Assembly: GCA_902765725.1 (NCBI GenBank)
Contig: CACXAT010000003.1
Location: 62,001 to 126,000 of the forward strand
Origin: an uncultured Lachnospiraceae bacterium
Lineage (GTDB): Bacteria; Bacillota; Clostridia; Lachnospirales; Lachnospiraceae
Direction of reading: 5' to 3'
DNA length: 64,000 nt
How positions within the stretch are numbered: the stretch's first letter is position 1; the number at the start of each line of letters is the position of its first letter. Shown one piece after another: positions 1 to 9,673 of the stretch. The position numbers were made by a program, and so were the translations under genes. A model generated the notes under the pieces. That model saw only the letters and a program-made list of their open reading frames with translations, had not been told where the DNA came from and searched no databases.

Positions 1-534
1 AAGAATGCCATGGCGGCGCTGATGATGAGCCGCGGCACACCCATGTTCTACGCGGGAGATGAGTTCGCAAACTCGCAGTTTGGCAACAACAACGGTTACT
101 GCCAGGACAATGAGATCAGCTGGCTGAACTGGAACTACTGTGACCGCAACAGAGAGATGCTGGAGTTCACGAGGGACGTGATCGCCTTCAGGAAAAAGCA
201 TCACTGTGTCAGCAGGGATCTGAAGCCCTCGCGCTGCGGATTCCCCAACATGTCCGTGCACGCGGGTACGCCCTGGAATGCCCTGGTCACGAAGGAGACT
301 AAAGCCTTCTATGTGGTGTACGCGGGATATGACGAGGCGCTGGAAGATGACGACATCGTGTGCATCGCCATCAATGTGTTCTGGGAGCCCGTCGAGATCA
401 CTCTGCCGGATCTTCCGGATGGCCGGAGCTGGCACCTGTATGTGTCGACCGGCGGGGAAGAGCGGGGCATGGCCTGGCGCAGAGTCTCCATGCGTCCTCG
501 TTCAGTGGCCATTTTGAGCGCCGAATCTTTCTGA
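1..534 (+). CDS. glgX: Glycogen debranching enzyme, C-terminal part (truncated by window edge)
   Basis: The reading frame is open from the first base and ends with TGA at 532-534, so only about the last 177 residues are present. The segment GTPMFYAGDEF followed by GNNNGYCQDNEISWLNW is the end of the catalytic barrel of GH13 isoamylase-type debranching enzymes (GlgX/TreX), which hydrolyse alpha-1,6 branches of glycogen in the cytoplasm. The remaining ~110 residues form the usual C-terminal beta-sandwich and end in a strand-rich RPRSVAIL segment. The catalytic residues lie upstream of the window. No clear terminator follows; the next promoter begins within 20 bases. The family call is firm, but debranching enzyme versus a related isoamylase cannot be settled from this fragment. 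Confidence 0.85.
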   Translation, partial: KNAMAALMMSRGTPMFYAGDEFANSQFGNNNGYCQDNEISWLNWNYCDRNREMLEFTRDVIAFRKKHHCVSRDLKPSRCGFPNMSVHAGTPWNALVTKETKAFYVVYAGYDEALEDDDIVCIAINVFWEPVEITLPDLPDGRSWHLYVSTGGEERGMAWRRVSMRPRSVAILSAESF

Positions 535-550
535 TTTGCATGTTTATATA

Positions 551-579
551 TGTACATTCGAAGGGGATTTGATTATAAT
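551..579 (+). promoter_or_regulatory. Candidate sigma-A promoter of the sugar ABC operon
   Basis: A perfect -10 box TATAAT lies at 574-579. A poor -35 candidate, TGTACA (551-556), sits 17 bases upstream. The TTGAT just before the -10 box could help recognition. The predicted start near 586 gives a leader of about 108 bases before the substrate-binding protein gene. Confidence 0.5.
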
Positions 580-615
580 CATGGCAAGGTTTTCATACGG
601 TGTTTCATTCACTGT

Positions 616-630
616 TTGAAAACGGACACA
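616..630 (+). promoter_or_regulatory. Candidate cre site (CcpA operator)
   Basis: The 15 bases TTGAAAACGGACACA fit the relaxed Gram-positive cre consensus WTGNAANCGNWNNCW at every defined position. The site lies about 30 bases downstream of the predicted start point and ahead of a sugar importer, a position where CcpA is known to act as a roadblock. The match is visible in the sequence; binding is inferred. Confidence 0.5.
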
Positions 631-663
631 GTCCCGCAGACGGGACAGATCACAGTTACTGTG
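631..663 (+). promoter_or_regulatory. Two short hairpins in the leader
   Basis: GTCCCG (631-636) pairs with CGGGAC (641-646) over a 4-base loop. CACAG (651-655) pairs with CTGTG (659-663). Both lie between the candidate cre site and the ribosome site of the binding-protein gene. They may stabilise the message; no known riboswitch class was recognised. Confidence 0.35.
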
Positions 664-693
664 GGAAGCAAACGAGTAAAGGGAGGAAAACAC

Positions 694-1743
694 ATGAGAA
701 AACAGTTGGCAGGACTTATGGCAACGATTCTTGCTGTCGGAGCACTGAGCATCGGCGCATACGCAGATGACACGGCTCACATCTATGTCCTTACTGCACC
801 GGAAGATCACGGCTGGACCGGTTCCGTTGCGACCTTCGCGAAAGAGAAGATCGAAGAAGTCAATGCGGAGGGAACCTATACCGCAGAGCTGATCACCTGC
901 CAGGATGCAGCGACCCAGACTGCGAATATTGAAGATATCCTTGCAAAGGGCGAGGACAACATCGCATTCGTCATCCAGCCGATCGACGATACCGTACAGT
1001 CCGCGATCCAGCAGATCGTAGACGCGGAAGTTCCGTATGTTGCGTTCGACCGCATCATCGGCGACATCGCTGATACCGCAGTATCCAACGTCAAGGGCGA
1101 CAACGAAGGCATCGGCGCTGCCTGCGCAGCGTACTTCGTATCTCTGGGCATGGCTCCCGGCGATGCAGTCTATGTCTATGAGGGCGACACCTCTTCCGTT
1201 ACCACTCTTCGTGACGAGGGCTTCACCAAGTACCTCACCGGCGAGCTGGAGTTCGAGGGCGAGAAGATCGCCGACGACGCAAAGTGGACTGAGGATCAGA
1301 TCGCTTCCATCACCTTCTCCGGTGCTATGAACTGGAGCCGTTCCGACACCAAGACCTCCTTCGAGTCTCTGATGGGCGATGCTGCAAACGCAGAGATCAA
1401 GTGGTTCTATGCTGAGGACGATGAGCTGGCAATGGGTATCCTTGAGGCACTCGAGGGCGGCGGAATCGACGACGCGACCAAGGAAGCCTTCCTTGGAAAC
1501 GGACCGGTCCTCTCCGGATGCGGCGGACTTGATGAGTACTACGCAGTCCTTCGCGGCGAGACCTACACCGACATCGCTGAGAAGTTCGCAGGACTTGTAT
1601 CTGTAACCTACAGCCCGGCCATGATCCAGACCGCGATCCAGGATATGGTTGACTATCTGAGCGGAAATGAAGTTGAGCAGGATCACGTGATCGCATGCGA
1701 GAACGTCACTGCTGAGAACGTTACGGAATATCCGTCCTTCTGA
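694..1743 (+). CDS. Sugar ABC transporter substrate-binding protein
   Basis: This 349-residue secreted protein is of the periplasmic binding protein type I sugar group (RbsB/MglB/ChvE-like). It would capture a monosaccharide outside the membrane and deliver it to the permease at 3365-4372. The start is set by GGGAGG at 681-686, eight bases before ATG 694; an upstream in-frame ATG at 550 has no ribosome site. Residues 1-23 form a signal peptide (MRKQLAGLMATILAVGALSIGAYA) with an AYA-D type cleavage site and no lipobox Cys, so membrane anchoring is not obvious. The AFDRIIGD and NVKGDNEGIG segments are typical of ligand-binding loops in this family. The sugar cannot be deduced. The gene is first in a three-gene operon. 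Confidence 0.85.
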   Translation: MRKQLAGLMATILAVGALSIGAYADDTAHIYVLTAPEDHGWTGSVATFAKEKIEEVNAEGTYTAELITCQDAATQTANIEDILAKGEDNIAFVIQPIDDTVQSAIQQIVDAEVPYVAFDRIIGDIADTAVSNVKGDNEGIGAACAAYFVSLGMAPGDAVYVYEGDTSSVTTLRDEGFTKYLTGELEFEGEKIADDAKWTEDQIASITFSGAMNWSRSDTKTSFESLMGDAANAEIKWFYAEDDELAMGILEALEGGGIDDATKEAFLGNGPVLSGCGGLDEYYAVLRGETYTDIAEKFAGLVSVTYSPAMIQTAIQDMVDYLSGNEVEQDHVIACENVTAENVTEYPSF

Positions 1744-1792
1744 TCAGAACAGGCGCGTCAGACGCGCACATGATGAAGCAAAGACAGAAAGG

Positions 1793-1815
1793 GCCCGGCC
1801 ATTACAGTGCCGGGC
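1793..1815 (+). terminator. Intercistronic hairpin between binding protein and ATPase genes
   Basis: GCCCGGC (1793-1799) pairs with GCCGGGC (1809-1815) around a 9-base loop and is followed by TTCTTTC. It is GC-rich with a short T-rich tail, so it may be a partial terminator or a 3' end stabiliser. Such elements are known to keep binding-protein messages more abundant than those of downstream permease genes. Confidence 0.6.
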
Positions 1816-1850
1816 TTCTTTCGGCAAAGACAGTACGATAGAGGTAGAGT

Positions 1851-3368
1851 ATGAGTTTACTGGAAATGCGTGGGATAAATAAATCCTTCAGCGGCGTACA
1901 GGTCCTCAAGGACGTCTCCCTGACGGTCGAGAAGGGCGAAGTACATGCGCTTCTGGGGGAGAACGGAGCCGGTAAATCCACCCTGATGAACATTCTGACC
2001 GGCGTGTACACCCGCGACAGCGGAACGGTCGTATTCGACGGGCAGGAACTGAAGGACACCACCGTGCGTGATTCCGAGAAGGCGGGGATCGCTTTCGTCC
2101 ACCAGGAACTGAATCTGTTCAATGACCTTACGGTCTATGAGAATATTTTCCTTGGGAAAGAGTATACAAATAAGCTCGGCAAGACAGACAAGAAGCGTAT
2201 GATCAGGGAGGCGGAGGATCTCTTCACACAGCTTGGCGTGAATGTGGACCCCCGTGCCAGGGTGTCAGAACTGACAACCAGCCAGAAGCAGCTCCTGGAG
2301 ATCTCCAAGGCGCTCTTTTTTGAGGCAAAGCTCCTCATACTTGATGAGCCGACGACGGCCCTGAACAATGCGGAGATCGAGCATCTGTTCGGCATTATCC
2401 GCGGACTTCGGGAGAAGGGAACAGCATTCATTTTCATATCCCACAAGATGCCGGAGATCTTTGCTCTGGCGGACAGCTATACCGTATTCCGGAACGGAGA
2501 ATACATCGGAAGCGGCAGGCTCAGCGAGACGGATACGGACAGCATCATCAGCATGATGGTCGGCAGGACCTACTCCTCGGGGGACATCTACACGCCCCGC
2601 AAGACCGGAAATGTGGTGCTGAAGCTGGATCATTTCACAGGACCCGGATTCCATGACATCAGCATGGAGGTGCCCAGGGGCGCGGTGATCGGCATGACCG
2701 GACTTCAGGGCTCCGGAGCCAGTGAGCTTCTGCAGTGCATGTTCGGGATCACCTCCTCCTGGAGCGGCACCATGACCGTCAACGGAGCTCCCGTAAAGCA
2801 CGGGGACATCCACGGCTCCATGCGCTCCGGCATGGGACTTCTTCCTTCCAACCGCAAGGAGAATTCCGTGATCCCCGACATGACCATCGGAGAGAACCTG
2901 TCCCTGGCGGAGCAGACGCTGTCGTCGGGAAGATTCCATATCAGAAAAGACCAGGAACAGCATAAATACGAGCAGTACAAGGAACTGCTGAATATCAAGG
3001 CAGTCAGCAGCCAGGATCCGATCACGTCGCTGTCCGGCGGCAATCAGCAGAAGGTCTTCATAGCCAGATGGCTGAATACGGGGGCCGAGATACTGCTGTT
3101 CGACAACCCGACACAGGGTATCGACGTTGGTGCCAAGACGGAGATCTACAGGCTGATGGAGCAGCTGGCAGGGGAGGGCAAGACGATCCTCTTCACTTCG
3201 ATGGAGGTGCCCGAGATCCGGAACGTTGCGGATCTGTGCTACGTGTTCTACAACGGATCGATCATCGGGACTCTGCAAAATGACCAGATCGACGAGACAA
3301 CGGTTATGCGATATTCTACGAATTCCATCGGTGCGCAGGAAAGCGAAGACAGGAGAGGAGAGTCATGA
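1851..3368 (+). CDS. Sugar ABC transporter ATP-binding protein (RbsA/MglA type)
   Basis: This 505-residue protein is a tandem ATPase with two nucleotide-binding domains, as is usual for ribose/galactose-type importers. The first Walker A is GENGAGKST (about residues 37-45), with Walker B LLILDEPT and the signature-like region ELTTSQKQLLEIS. The second domain has a degenerate Walker A (GLQGSGASELL) but an intact signature LSGGNQQKV and Walker B-like ILLFDNPTQGIDVG, matching the known asymmetry of the family. It powers uptake from the cytoplasmic face. The gene follows the binding-protein gene after a hairpin, and its last four bases (ATGA) overlap the permease start, implying translational coupling. 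Confidence 0.92.
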   Translation: MSLLEMRGINKSFSGVQVLKDVSLTVEKGEVHALLGENGAGKSTLMNILTGVYTRDSGTVVFDGQELKDTTVRDSEKAGIAFVHQELNLFNDLTVYENIFLGKEYTNKLGKTDKKRMIREAEDLFTQLGVNVDPRARVSELTTSQKQLLEISKALFFEAKLLILDEPTTALNNAEIEHLFGIIRGLREKGTAFIFISHKMPEIFALADSYTVFRNGEYIGSGRLSETDTDSIISMMVGRTYSSGDIYTPRKTGNVVLKLDHFTGPGFHDISMEVPRGAVIGMTGLQGSGASELLQCMFGITSSWSGTMTVNGAPVKHGDIHGSMRSGMGLLPSNRKENSVIPDMTIGENLSLAEQTLSSGRFHIRKDQEQHKYEQYKELLNIKAVSSQDPITSLSGGNQQKVFIARWLNTGAEILLFDNPTQGIDVGAKTEIYRLMEQLAGEGKTILFTSMEVPEIRNVADLCYVFYNGSIIGTLQNDQIDETTVMRYSTNSIGAQESEDRRGES

Positions 3369-4372
3369 AAAACAAGTCAGGATTTACCAGATTTCTGGGA
3401 GAGTACAGTTATATCTTTGTGTTTGTGATCATTCTGATCGTGTACATGATCACCAACAACGGCATCACCTGGCCGGCGGCCATGAATATCTTCCGTCATT
3501 CGGCGGCAGTCGGGATCATCGCGGTAGGCATGGGCATGATCTGCCTGACCGGAGACATCGACCTGTCGGTCGGCTCCATGCTGGCCATCGTATCCGGCTT
3601 CTCGGTCGTGATCTTCAACGTAACCAACAGCGTGCTTCTGACCCTGCTGTTCAGCCTCGCCTTCGGCGCAGTGCTCGGCCTGCTGAACGGTCTGCTGGTA
3701 GGACGGCTGGAGATTCCGGCATTCATCGCCACCCTGGCGACCATGCTGATCTTCCGCTCCCTGTCCCAGTATTTCTGCCAGCATATCGGCAAGGAACTGA
3801 TCGGCGGCGGCAGCTCCGTCTACAAGATGGTCAACGCGAATTCCCAGTACAAGCCGTTCTATAACTTCGGAAACGGCAAGCTGTTCACGGTCCCCAACGT
3901 AGGCCTGATCCTGATCGCCATTACCGTCCTGTTCGTATACATCTCCACCTCGACCAAGTTCGGCAAGAAGGTGTACGCGGTAGGAAGCAACCCGAAGGCA
4001 GCCATGATGACAGGAATCAGCGTTCCCCATATCAAGGTCGTGGTCTTCACCATCACCGGTCTTCTGGTCGGACTTGCCTCCTTCGTCTGGATCGGCATGA
4101 ACGCCTCTTCGGACCCGGCAACCACCGGAAACAGCTATGAGATGTACGCGATCTCCGCAGTCGTTCTGGGCGGCATCAGCATGAGCGGCGGCAAGGGAAG
4201 GATCCTGGGCGTCCTGTTCGGCGCCATGTCCTACACCGTCATCGACAAGATCATCGTCGCGCTGAAGATGGACTCCCTGATCAACAACGCCATCAAGGGC
4301 GTGATCCTTCTGGTAGTCATCGCGATCCAGATCGTCACCCCGAAGATCCGTGAGAAGCTGCGCAAGGCTTAA
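3365..4372 (+). CDS. Sugar ABC transporter permease (RbsC type)
   Basis: This 335-residue integral membrane protein has roughly 8-10 hydrophobic segments (for example FVFVIILIVYMI near residues 17-28 and GVILLVVIAIQIV near the C-terminus). GDIDLSVGSMLA (about residues 64-75) and the conserved GGISMSGGKGRILGVL near residue 275 are hallmarks of the RbsC/MglC branch of BPD_transp_2 permeases; the latter contacts the ATPase. The start overlaps the stop of the ATPase gene by four bases. One permease gene is present, so it presumably acts as a homodimer. The substrate is unknown. Confidence 0.92.
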   Translation: MKNKSGFTRFLGEYSYIFVFVIILIVYMITNNGITWPAAMNIFRHSAAVGIIAVGMGMICLTGDIDLSVGSMLAIVSGFSVVIFNVTNSVLLTLLFSLAFGAVLGLLNGLLVGRLEIPAFIATLATMLIFRSLSQYFCQHIGKELIGGGSSVYKMVNANSQYKPFYNFGNGKLFTVPNVGLILIAITVLFVYISTSTKFGKKVYAVGSNPKAAMMTGISVPHIKVVVFTITGLLVGLASFVWIGMNASSDPATTGNSYEMYAISAVVLGGISMSGGKGRILGVLFGAMSYTVIDKIIVALKMDSLINNAIKGVILLVVIAIQIVTPKIREKLRKA

Positions 4373-4462
4373 AAGCGGTCTTGAGAGCGGCACTTAAGAA
4401 GGACGCTTAAATACGGTCTGAGAGCGGCATGAAGAGAGCAGCCGGACCGGTAAAAACAGCAT

Positions 4463-4476
4463 AGAACAAATGTTTG
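4463..4476 (+). promoter_or_regulatory. LexA (SOS) box upstream of uvrB
   Basis: AGAACAAATGTTTG matches the Gram-positive LexA/DinR consensus CGAACRNRYGTTYC at all positions except the first and last. It overlaps the -35 region of the uvrB promoter (4474-4479), where LexA binding would block initiation. Repression of uvrB and uvrA by LexA is well established in Bacillus. Confidence 0.75.
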
Positions 4477-4502
4477 CATATGAGCTCCGCGCATGCTATA
4501 CT
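4474..4502 (+). promoter_or_regulatory. uvrB promoter with flanking inverted repeat
   Basis: TTGCAT (4474-4479) and TATACT (4497-4502) are spaced by 17 bases. A perfect 9-base inverted repeat, CATATGAGC (4477-4485) and GCTCATATG (4509-4517), spans the promoter and is followed by TTTTTAT. On the transcript from the upstream sugar operon the same repeat could fold as a terminator, so one sequence may end that operon and carry the SOS promoter. Confidence 0.65.
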
Positions 4503-4576
4503 GTGTGGGCTCATATGTTTTTATATGATTTTATAATATGGCGGACTGCGCCATGGGAAAAGGACGGTGACCTGAC

Positions 4577-6559
4577 ATGGAATTCAAACTGCATTCTGAC
4601 TATAAGCCCACCGGTGACCAGCCCGAGGCGATAGAGGCTCTGACAGAAGGCTTCCGGCAGGGCAATCAGGCACAGACTCTGCTGGGCGTTACCGGCTCCG
4701 GCAAGACCTTTACCATGGCCAACGTAATACAGAAGCTTCAGAAGCCCACCCTGGTCATTGCCCACAACAAGACGCTCGCGGCCCAGCTCTACGGAGAGTT
4801 CAAGGAATTCTTCCCGGAGAATGCGGTGGAGTATTTTGTCTCTTACTACGATTATTATCAGCCGGAGGCTTACGTGCCCCAGACTGACACCTATATCGAG
4901 AAGGATTCGTCCATCAATGACGAGATCGACAAGCTGCGCCTCTCGGCGACAGCGTCCCTGGTGGGAAGAAATGACGTCATCGTAGTCAGCTCCGTCTCCT
5001 GCATCTACGGCCTGGGCAGTCCCGTCGACTTCAAGGAGATGGCCCTGTACCTGAGAGTCGGGGAAGAGCGGGACCGCAATGAGATCCTGAAGAAGCTGGT
5101 ACAGCTTCACTATGACAGAAGTGACGTGGATTTTCACCGTTCCACCTTCCGTGTGCGGGGAGACGTTCTGGATATCTTCCCGGCCGACACGGATGATTTC
5201 GCCTACCGGGTGGAGTTTTTCGGAGATGAGATCGACCGGATCACCCAGATCGACCCGCTGACCGGTCATGCCCGGAGCTCTCTGAGCTTCATCGGCGTGT
5301 TCCCGGCGTCCCACTATGTCACGCCCGTGGAGAAGGTGCAGGAGGCGATCCGCTCCATCAGTCAGGAGCTGGAGGCGCAGGTGAAGCAGTTCCGCAGCGA
5401 GGACAAGCTGCTGGAAGCCCAGCGGATCTCGGAGCGCACCAACTATGATATAGAGATGCTCAGAGAGACCGGGTTCTGCTCCGGCATCGAGAACTATTCG
5501 AGACATATGGACGGCAGAGCCCCCGGCACGCCGCCCCAGACCCTGCTGGATTATTTCCCGGACGAATACCTGATCATCATAGACGAGTCCCATATGACCC
5601 TGCCGCAGCTGCGCGCCATGTACAACGGAGACCAGTCCCGCAAGACCACGCTGGTGGACTACGGGTTCCGGCTTCCCAGCGCGAAGGACAACCGGCCGCT
5701 GCGGTTTGAGGAATTTGAAGACAAGATCGACCAGATCATGTTCGTTTCCGCGACTCCCGGCCCCTACGAAGAGGAGCATGAACTGCTTCGCGCAGAGCAG
5801 ATCATCCGTCCCACCGGCCTTCTGGATCCGGCAATTGACGTCCGTCCGGTGGCGGGACAGGTAGATGACCTGATCGGCGAGATCAACAAAGAGACCGCGA
5901 AGGGCAACAAGGTCCTGGTCACGACCCTGACCAAACGGATGGCGGAGGACCTGACCGAATTCCTGAAGGACGCGGGGATCCGGGTGCAGTACCTGCATTC
6001 GGACATCGATACCCTGGAGCGGTCGAAGATCATCCGCGACATGCGCCTGAACGTATTTGACGTTCTGGTCGGCATCAACCTGCTGAGAGAGGGCCTGGAC
6101 ATCCCGGAGATCACACTGGTGGCGATCCTGGACGCGGATAAGGAAGGCTTCCTGCGTTCGGAGACCTCCCTGATCCAGACCATCGGAAGAGCGGCCAGAA
6201 ACTCGGAGGGACATGTCATCATGTATGCGGATACGGTGACAGACTCCATGAACCGGGCGATCAGCGAGACGAACCGCAGAAGAGCCGCCCAGCAGAGATA
6301 CAATGAAGAACACGGCATCACGCCCACAACCATCCGCAAGAAGGTCCGGGACCTGATCGCGATCTCGAAGGACATCGCGAAGTCAGAGGAGCAGCTCGAG
6401 AAGGATCCCGAATCCATGAGCCGCAAGGAGCTGGAGAAACTGATCGCCGATGTAGAGAAGCAGATGAGAAAAGCCGCAGCAGAACTGAACTTCGAGACAG
6501 CCGCGCAGCTGCGTGACAAGATGATCGATCTGAAGAAAGTGCTGCAGAACCTGGATTGA
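4577..6559 (+). CDS. uvrB: Excinuclease ABC subunit B
   Basis: UvrB is the damage-verifying helicase of nucleotide excision repair; it is loaded by UvrA and recruits UvrC. The 660 residues match the usual length. Walker [10 protein letters not shown] lies near residues 36-44, the beta-hairpin region [10 protein letters not shown] near residues 92-101, the DEAD-like box IIDESH near residues 334-339, and the helicase motif VI region QTIGRAARN near residue 535. The C-terminal UVR domain that binds UvrC spans the last ~40 residues. It is co-directional with uvrA 86 bases downstream and lies behind a LexA box, so it should be DNA-damage inducible. Confidence 0.98.
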   Translation: MEFKLHSDYKPTGDQPEAIEALTEGFRQGNQAQTLLGVTGSGKTFTMANVIQKLQKPTLVIAHNKTLAAQLYGEFKEFFPENAVEYFVSYYDYYQPEAYVPQTDTYIEKDSSINDEIDKLRLSATASLVGRNDVIVVSSVSCIYGLGSPVDFKEMALYLRVGEERDRNEILKKLVQLHYDRSDVDFHRSTFRVRGDVLDIFPADTDDFAYRVEFFGDEIDRITQIDPLTGHARSSLSFIGVFPASHYVTPVEKVQEAIRSISQELEAQVKQFRSEDKLLEAQRISERTNYDIEMLRETGFCSGIENYSRHMDGRAPGTPPQTLLDYFPDEYLIIIDESHMTLPQLRAMYNGDQSRKTTLVDYGFRLPSAKDNRPLRFEEFEDKIDQIMFVSATPGPYEEEHELLRAEQIIRPTGLLDPAIDVRPVAGQVDDLIGEINKETAKGNKVLVTTLTKRMAEDLTEFLKDAGIRVQYLHSDIDTLERSKIIRDMRLNVFDVLVGINLLREGLDIPEITLVAILDADKEGFLRSETSLIQTIGRAARNSEGHVIMYADTVTDSMNRAISETNRRRAAQQRYNEEHGITPTTIRKKVRDLIAISKDIAKSEEQLEKDPESMSRKELEKLIADVEKQMRKAAAELNFETAAQLRDKMIDLKKVLQNLD

Positions 6560-6582
6560 ATACCAGAAGAGTGAGAAAGATA

Positions 6583-6616
6583 GGGTATAGACAGCGCAAA
6601 ACAAGCTTTTATACCC
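6583..6616 (+). repeat. Inverted repeat in the uvrB-uvrA spacer
   Basis: GGGTATA (6583-6589) is mirrored by TATACCC (6610-6616). It lies between the uvrB stop and the uvrA ribosome site. It could be a weak mRNA hairpin; no U-run follows. Confidence 0.35.
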
Positions 6617-6645
6617 AAAAAGACAGTATACATTGAGAGGTAACT

Positions 6646-9588
6646 ATGCCGGATAAGAGAAAGGCCCCTGCGAGAGATATCAGCAAGTATATCCGCCTTC
6701 GCGGTGCCTCAGAACATAACCTGAAGAATATTGACCTGGACATCCCGCGCAACCAGCTTGTGGTCATGACCGGCCTGTCGGGTTCGGGCAAGAGCAGTCT
6801 TGCCTTCGACACGATCTATGCGGAGGGGCAGAGGCGCTACATGGAGTCGCTCTCCAGCTATGCGCGCCAGTTCCTGGGCCAGATGGAGAAGCCGAGGGTG
6901 GACAGCCTGGAGGGCCTTCCTCCTGCCATCTCGATCGACCAGAAGTCCACGAACCGAAACCCCAGGTCAACCGTGGGAACCGTGACGGAAGTATATGATT
7001 ACTTCCGCCTTCTCTATGCCCGCTGCGGGATCGTGCACTGTCCGACCTGCGGAAGGGAGATCAAGAAGCAGACCGTCGACCAGATGGTGGATACCCTGAT
7101 GGCTCTTCCCGAGAGGACCCGCCTGCAGCTTCTTGCTCCTGTGGTCAGAGGCCGCAAGGGCATGCACGAGAAGCTTCTGGCCCAGGCAAGAAAGTCCGGC
7201 TATGTCCGTGTACGGATCGACGGCAGCCTTTATGAGCTGTCCGAAGAGATCACTCTGGATAAGAATATCAAGCACAATATCGAGATTCTGGTCGACCGTC
7301 TGATCGTGAAGCCGGGCATCGAGAAGCGTCTGTCCGAATCCCTGGAGCAGGTGCTGTCCCAGGCGGACGGCCTTGCCTACGTGGAGGTCCAGAGGCCGAA
7401 GGAAGCAAAGGACATCCATCCCGATGAGATCGGAAAGAGCGCGAATGCAGCACAGGTAAAGAGCGCGGAGCAGGATGTGGAGATCCTCACCTTCTCCGAG
7501 AACTATGCCTGCCCCTATGACGGGACCTCCATCGAAGAGATCGAGCCGCGTTCATTTTCCTTCAACAATCCTTTCGGCGCCTGCCCTGAATGCACGGGCC
7601 TCGGGTACAAGATGGAGTTTGACGAGGACCTGATGATCCCGGACAAGGACCTGTCCATCGATGACGGCGCCATCGTGGTGCCAGGCTGGCAGTCCAGCAA
7701 GACGGAAGGTTCTTTTACAAGAGCTCTGCTCGATGCCCTTGCCGACGAGTATCATTTCAGTCTCAGCACGCCCTTCAAGGATTATCCCCAGGAGATCCAT
7801 GATCTTCTGATCAATGGGACAGACGGGCGTGAGGTCAAGGTCCATTACCGCGGGCAGAGAGGCGTGGGCGTCTACGATGTCGCCTTCGAGGGCCTGATCC
7901 GCAATGTGCAGCGCAGGTACCGCGAGACCTTCGGCGAGTCCATGAAGGCGGAGTATGAGACCTACATGCGCATCACTCCCTGCAACGCCTGCCACGGACA
8001 GAGGCTCAAGAAGGGCGCTCTGGCGGTCACCATCGCGGACAAGAACATCTATGAGATGACGAATCTGTCCATCGGAGACCTGCAGAAGTTTCTGTGGACC
8101 ATCGATATGCGCCTGTCCAGCCAGCAGCTGAAGATCGGAGAGCAGATCCTCAAGGAGATCCGGGCAAGGATCTCATTTCTCAATGACGTCGGCCTGGACT
8201 ATCTGTCCCTGGCCCGCGCGACGGGCACTCTGTCCGGCGGGGAAGCCCAGAGGATCCGTCTGGCGACCCAGATCGGCTCCGGCCTGGTGGGCGTGGCGTA
8301 CATCCTCGATGAGCCCTCCATCGGACTTCATCAGAGGGACAATGACAAGCTGCTCAATACCCTGTACCACCTGAGGGATCTGGGGAACACGGTGATCGTC
8401 GTGGAGCATGACGAGGATACCATGAGGGCGGCGGATTTCCTGGTCGACATCGGCCCCGGAGCCGGAGAGCACGGCGGAAGAGTCGTCTGTGCGGGAACGG
8501 CGGAAGAGATTGAGAACTGCAAAGAGTCTGTGACCGGCGCGTACCTGTCCGGCAGGATGAAGATCCCGGTACCCGAAACACGAAGAGAGCCTGCGGGCTG
8601 GCTGACGGTCAGGGGCGCTTCGGAAAATAACCTCAAGCACATTGACGTGAGGTTCCCGCTGGGTGTATTTACCTGCGTGACCGGCGTGTCCGGTTCGGGA
8701 AAGAGCTCTCTTGTCAATGAGATCCTCTACAAGACGCTGGCAAATAAACTCAACCGCGCCCACCATGTCGTGGGTAAGCACGATTCGGTGGAATGGGACG
8801 CGAAGCTGGACAAGGTGATCTGCATCGATCAGAGTCCCATCGGGCGCACGCCCCGCTCCAATCCGGCGACCTATACAGGAGTCTTTGACCAGATCAGGGA
8901 CCTGTTTGCCGGAACCAACGATTCGAAGGCGAGGGGCTACAAGAAGGGCAGATTCTCCTTCAATGTCAAGGGCGGCCGCTGCGAGGCCTGCTCCGGAGAC
9001 GGCATCATCAAGATCGAGATGAATTTCCTTCCGGATGTCTACGTTCCCTGCGAGGTCTGCCACGGACACAGGTACAACAGAGAGACCCTGGAGGTGCGCT
9101 ACAAAGGCAAGAACATCTTCGAAGTCCTGGATATGACGGTGGAGGAGGCGCTGAAGTTCTTCGAGCACGTGCCGACCATCCGCAACAAGATCCAGACCCT
9201 CTATGACGTGGGACTTGGCTATATCAAGCTTGGACAGCCCTCGACCCAGCTGTCGGGCGGTGAGGCACAGCGGATCAAGCTGGCCACCGAGCTGTCCCGC
9301 AGAAGCACCGGCCGGACCATCTACATCCTGGATGAGCCCACGACGGGACTTCATTTCGCGGATGTACACAAGCTGACGGACATCCTGCAGAGGCTGACCG
9401 ACGGAGGCAATACCGTGGTCGTGATCGAGCACAACCTTGATGTGATCAAGTCAGCGGATTATCTGATCGATCTGGGACCCGAAGGCGGAGACGGGGGCGG
9501 CACGGTGATCGCCCAGGGAACGCCCGAGGAGATATCGAAGATGCCGGCATCCTATACCGGACAATATGTGAAACGATATCTGAATTGA
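6646..9588 (+). CDS. uvrA: Excinuclease ABC subunit A
   Basis: UvrA is the dimeric ATPase that first recognises bulky DNA damage and loads UvrB. The 980 residues are slightly longer than the common 940-960. The two ABC-type ATPase modules show Walker [10 protein letters not shown] (about residues 43-51) and GVSGSGKSS (about 683-691), with signature [16 protein letters not shown] and [16 protein letters not shown] and matching [10 protein letters not shown] and [10 protein letters not shown] boxes. The second zinc module (CEAC ... CEVC) is intact. In the first module the second Cys of the leading CxxC is replaced: the sequence reads ACPYDG where ACPxCG is expected, followed by an intact CPEC. 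The start follows GAGAGG. Probably co-transcribed with uvrB. Confidence 0.97.
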   Translation: MPDKRKAPARDISKYIRLRGASEHNLKNIDLDIPRNQLVVMTGLSGSGKSSLAFDTIYAEGQRRYMESLSSYARQFLGQMEKPRVDSLEGLPPAISIDQKSTNRNPRSTVGTVTEVYDYFRLLYARCGIVHCPTCGREIKKQTVDQMVDTLMALPERTRLQLLAPVVRGRKGMHEKLLAQARKSGYVRVRIDGSLYELSEEITLDKNIKHNIEILVDRLIVKPGIEKRLSESLEQVLSQADGLAYVEVQRPKEAKDIHPDEIGKSANAAQVKSAEQDVEILTFSENYACPYDGTSIEEIEPRSFSFNNPFGACPECTGLGYKMEFDEDLMIPDKDLSIDDGAIVVPGWQSSKTEGSFTRALLDALADEYHFSLSTPFKDYPQEIHDLLINGTDGREVKVHYRGQRGVGVYDVAFEGLIRNVQRRYRETFGESMKAEYETYMRITPCNACHGQRLKKGALAVTIADKNIYEMTNLSIGDLQKFLWTIDMRLSSQQLKIGEQILKEIRARISFLNDVGLDYLSLARATGTLSGGEAQRIRLATQIGSGLVGVAYILDEPSIGLHQRDNDKLLNTLYHLRDLGNTVIVVEHDEDTMRAADFLVDIGPGAGEHGGRVVCAGTAEEIENCKESVTGAYLSGRMKIPVPETRREPAGWLTVRGASENNLKHIDVRFPLGVFTCVTGVSGSGKSSLVNEILYKTLANKLNRAHHVVGKHDSVEWDAKLDKVICIDQSPIGRTPRSNPATYTGVFDQIRDLFAGTNDSKARGYKKGRFSFNVKGGRCEACSGDGIIKIEMNFLPDVYVPCEVCHGHRYNRETLEVRYKGKNIFEVLDMTVEEALKFFEHVPTIRNKIQTLYDVGLGYIKLGQPSTQLSGGEAQRIKLATELSRRSTGRTIYILDEPTTGLHFADVHKLTDILQRLTDGGNTVVVIEHNLDVIKSADYLIDLGPEGGDGGGTVIAQGTPEEISKMPASYTGQYVKRYLN

Positions 9589-9600
9589 CCCGGTCGGCTG

Positions 9601-9629
9601 TTGCGAAGAGTACGTTCCTCGGGTACAAT
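9601..9629 (+). promoter_or_regulatory. Sigma-A promoter for the serine acetyltransferase gene
   Basis: TTGCGA (9601-9606) and TACAAT (9624-9629) are separated by exactly 17 bases. They lie about 45 bases before the start codon of the next gene, which suggests that gene is transcribed independently of uvrA. Confidence 0.6.
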
Positions 9630-9673
9630 GAGGGGACGCATTTGATTTACCCCAGAAAGAGGCGGATAGCAGT

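Noticed and set aside
4511..6313. A 600-codon minus-strand frame opposite uvrB
   Set aside because: uvrB is unmistakable on the plus strand. The antisense translation shows no family motifs and arises from codon bias.
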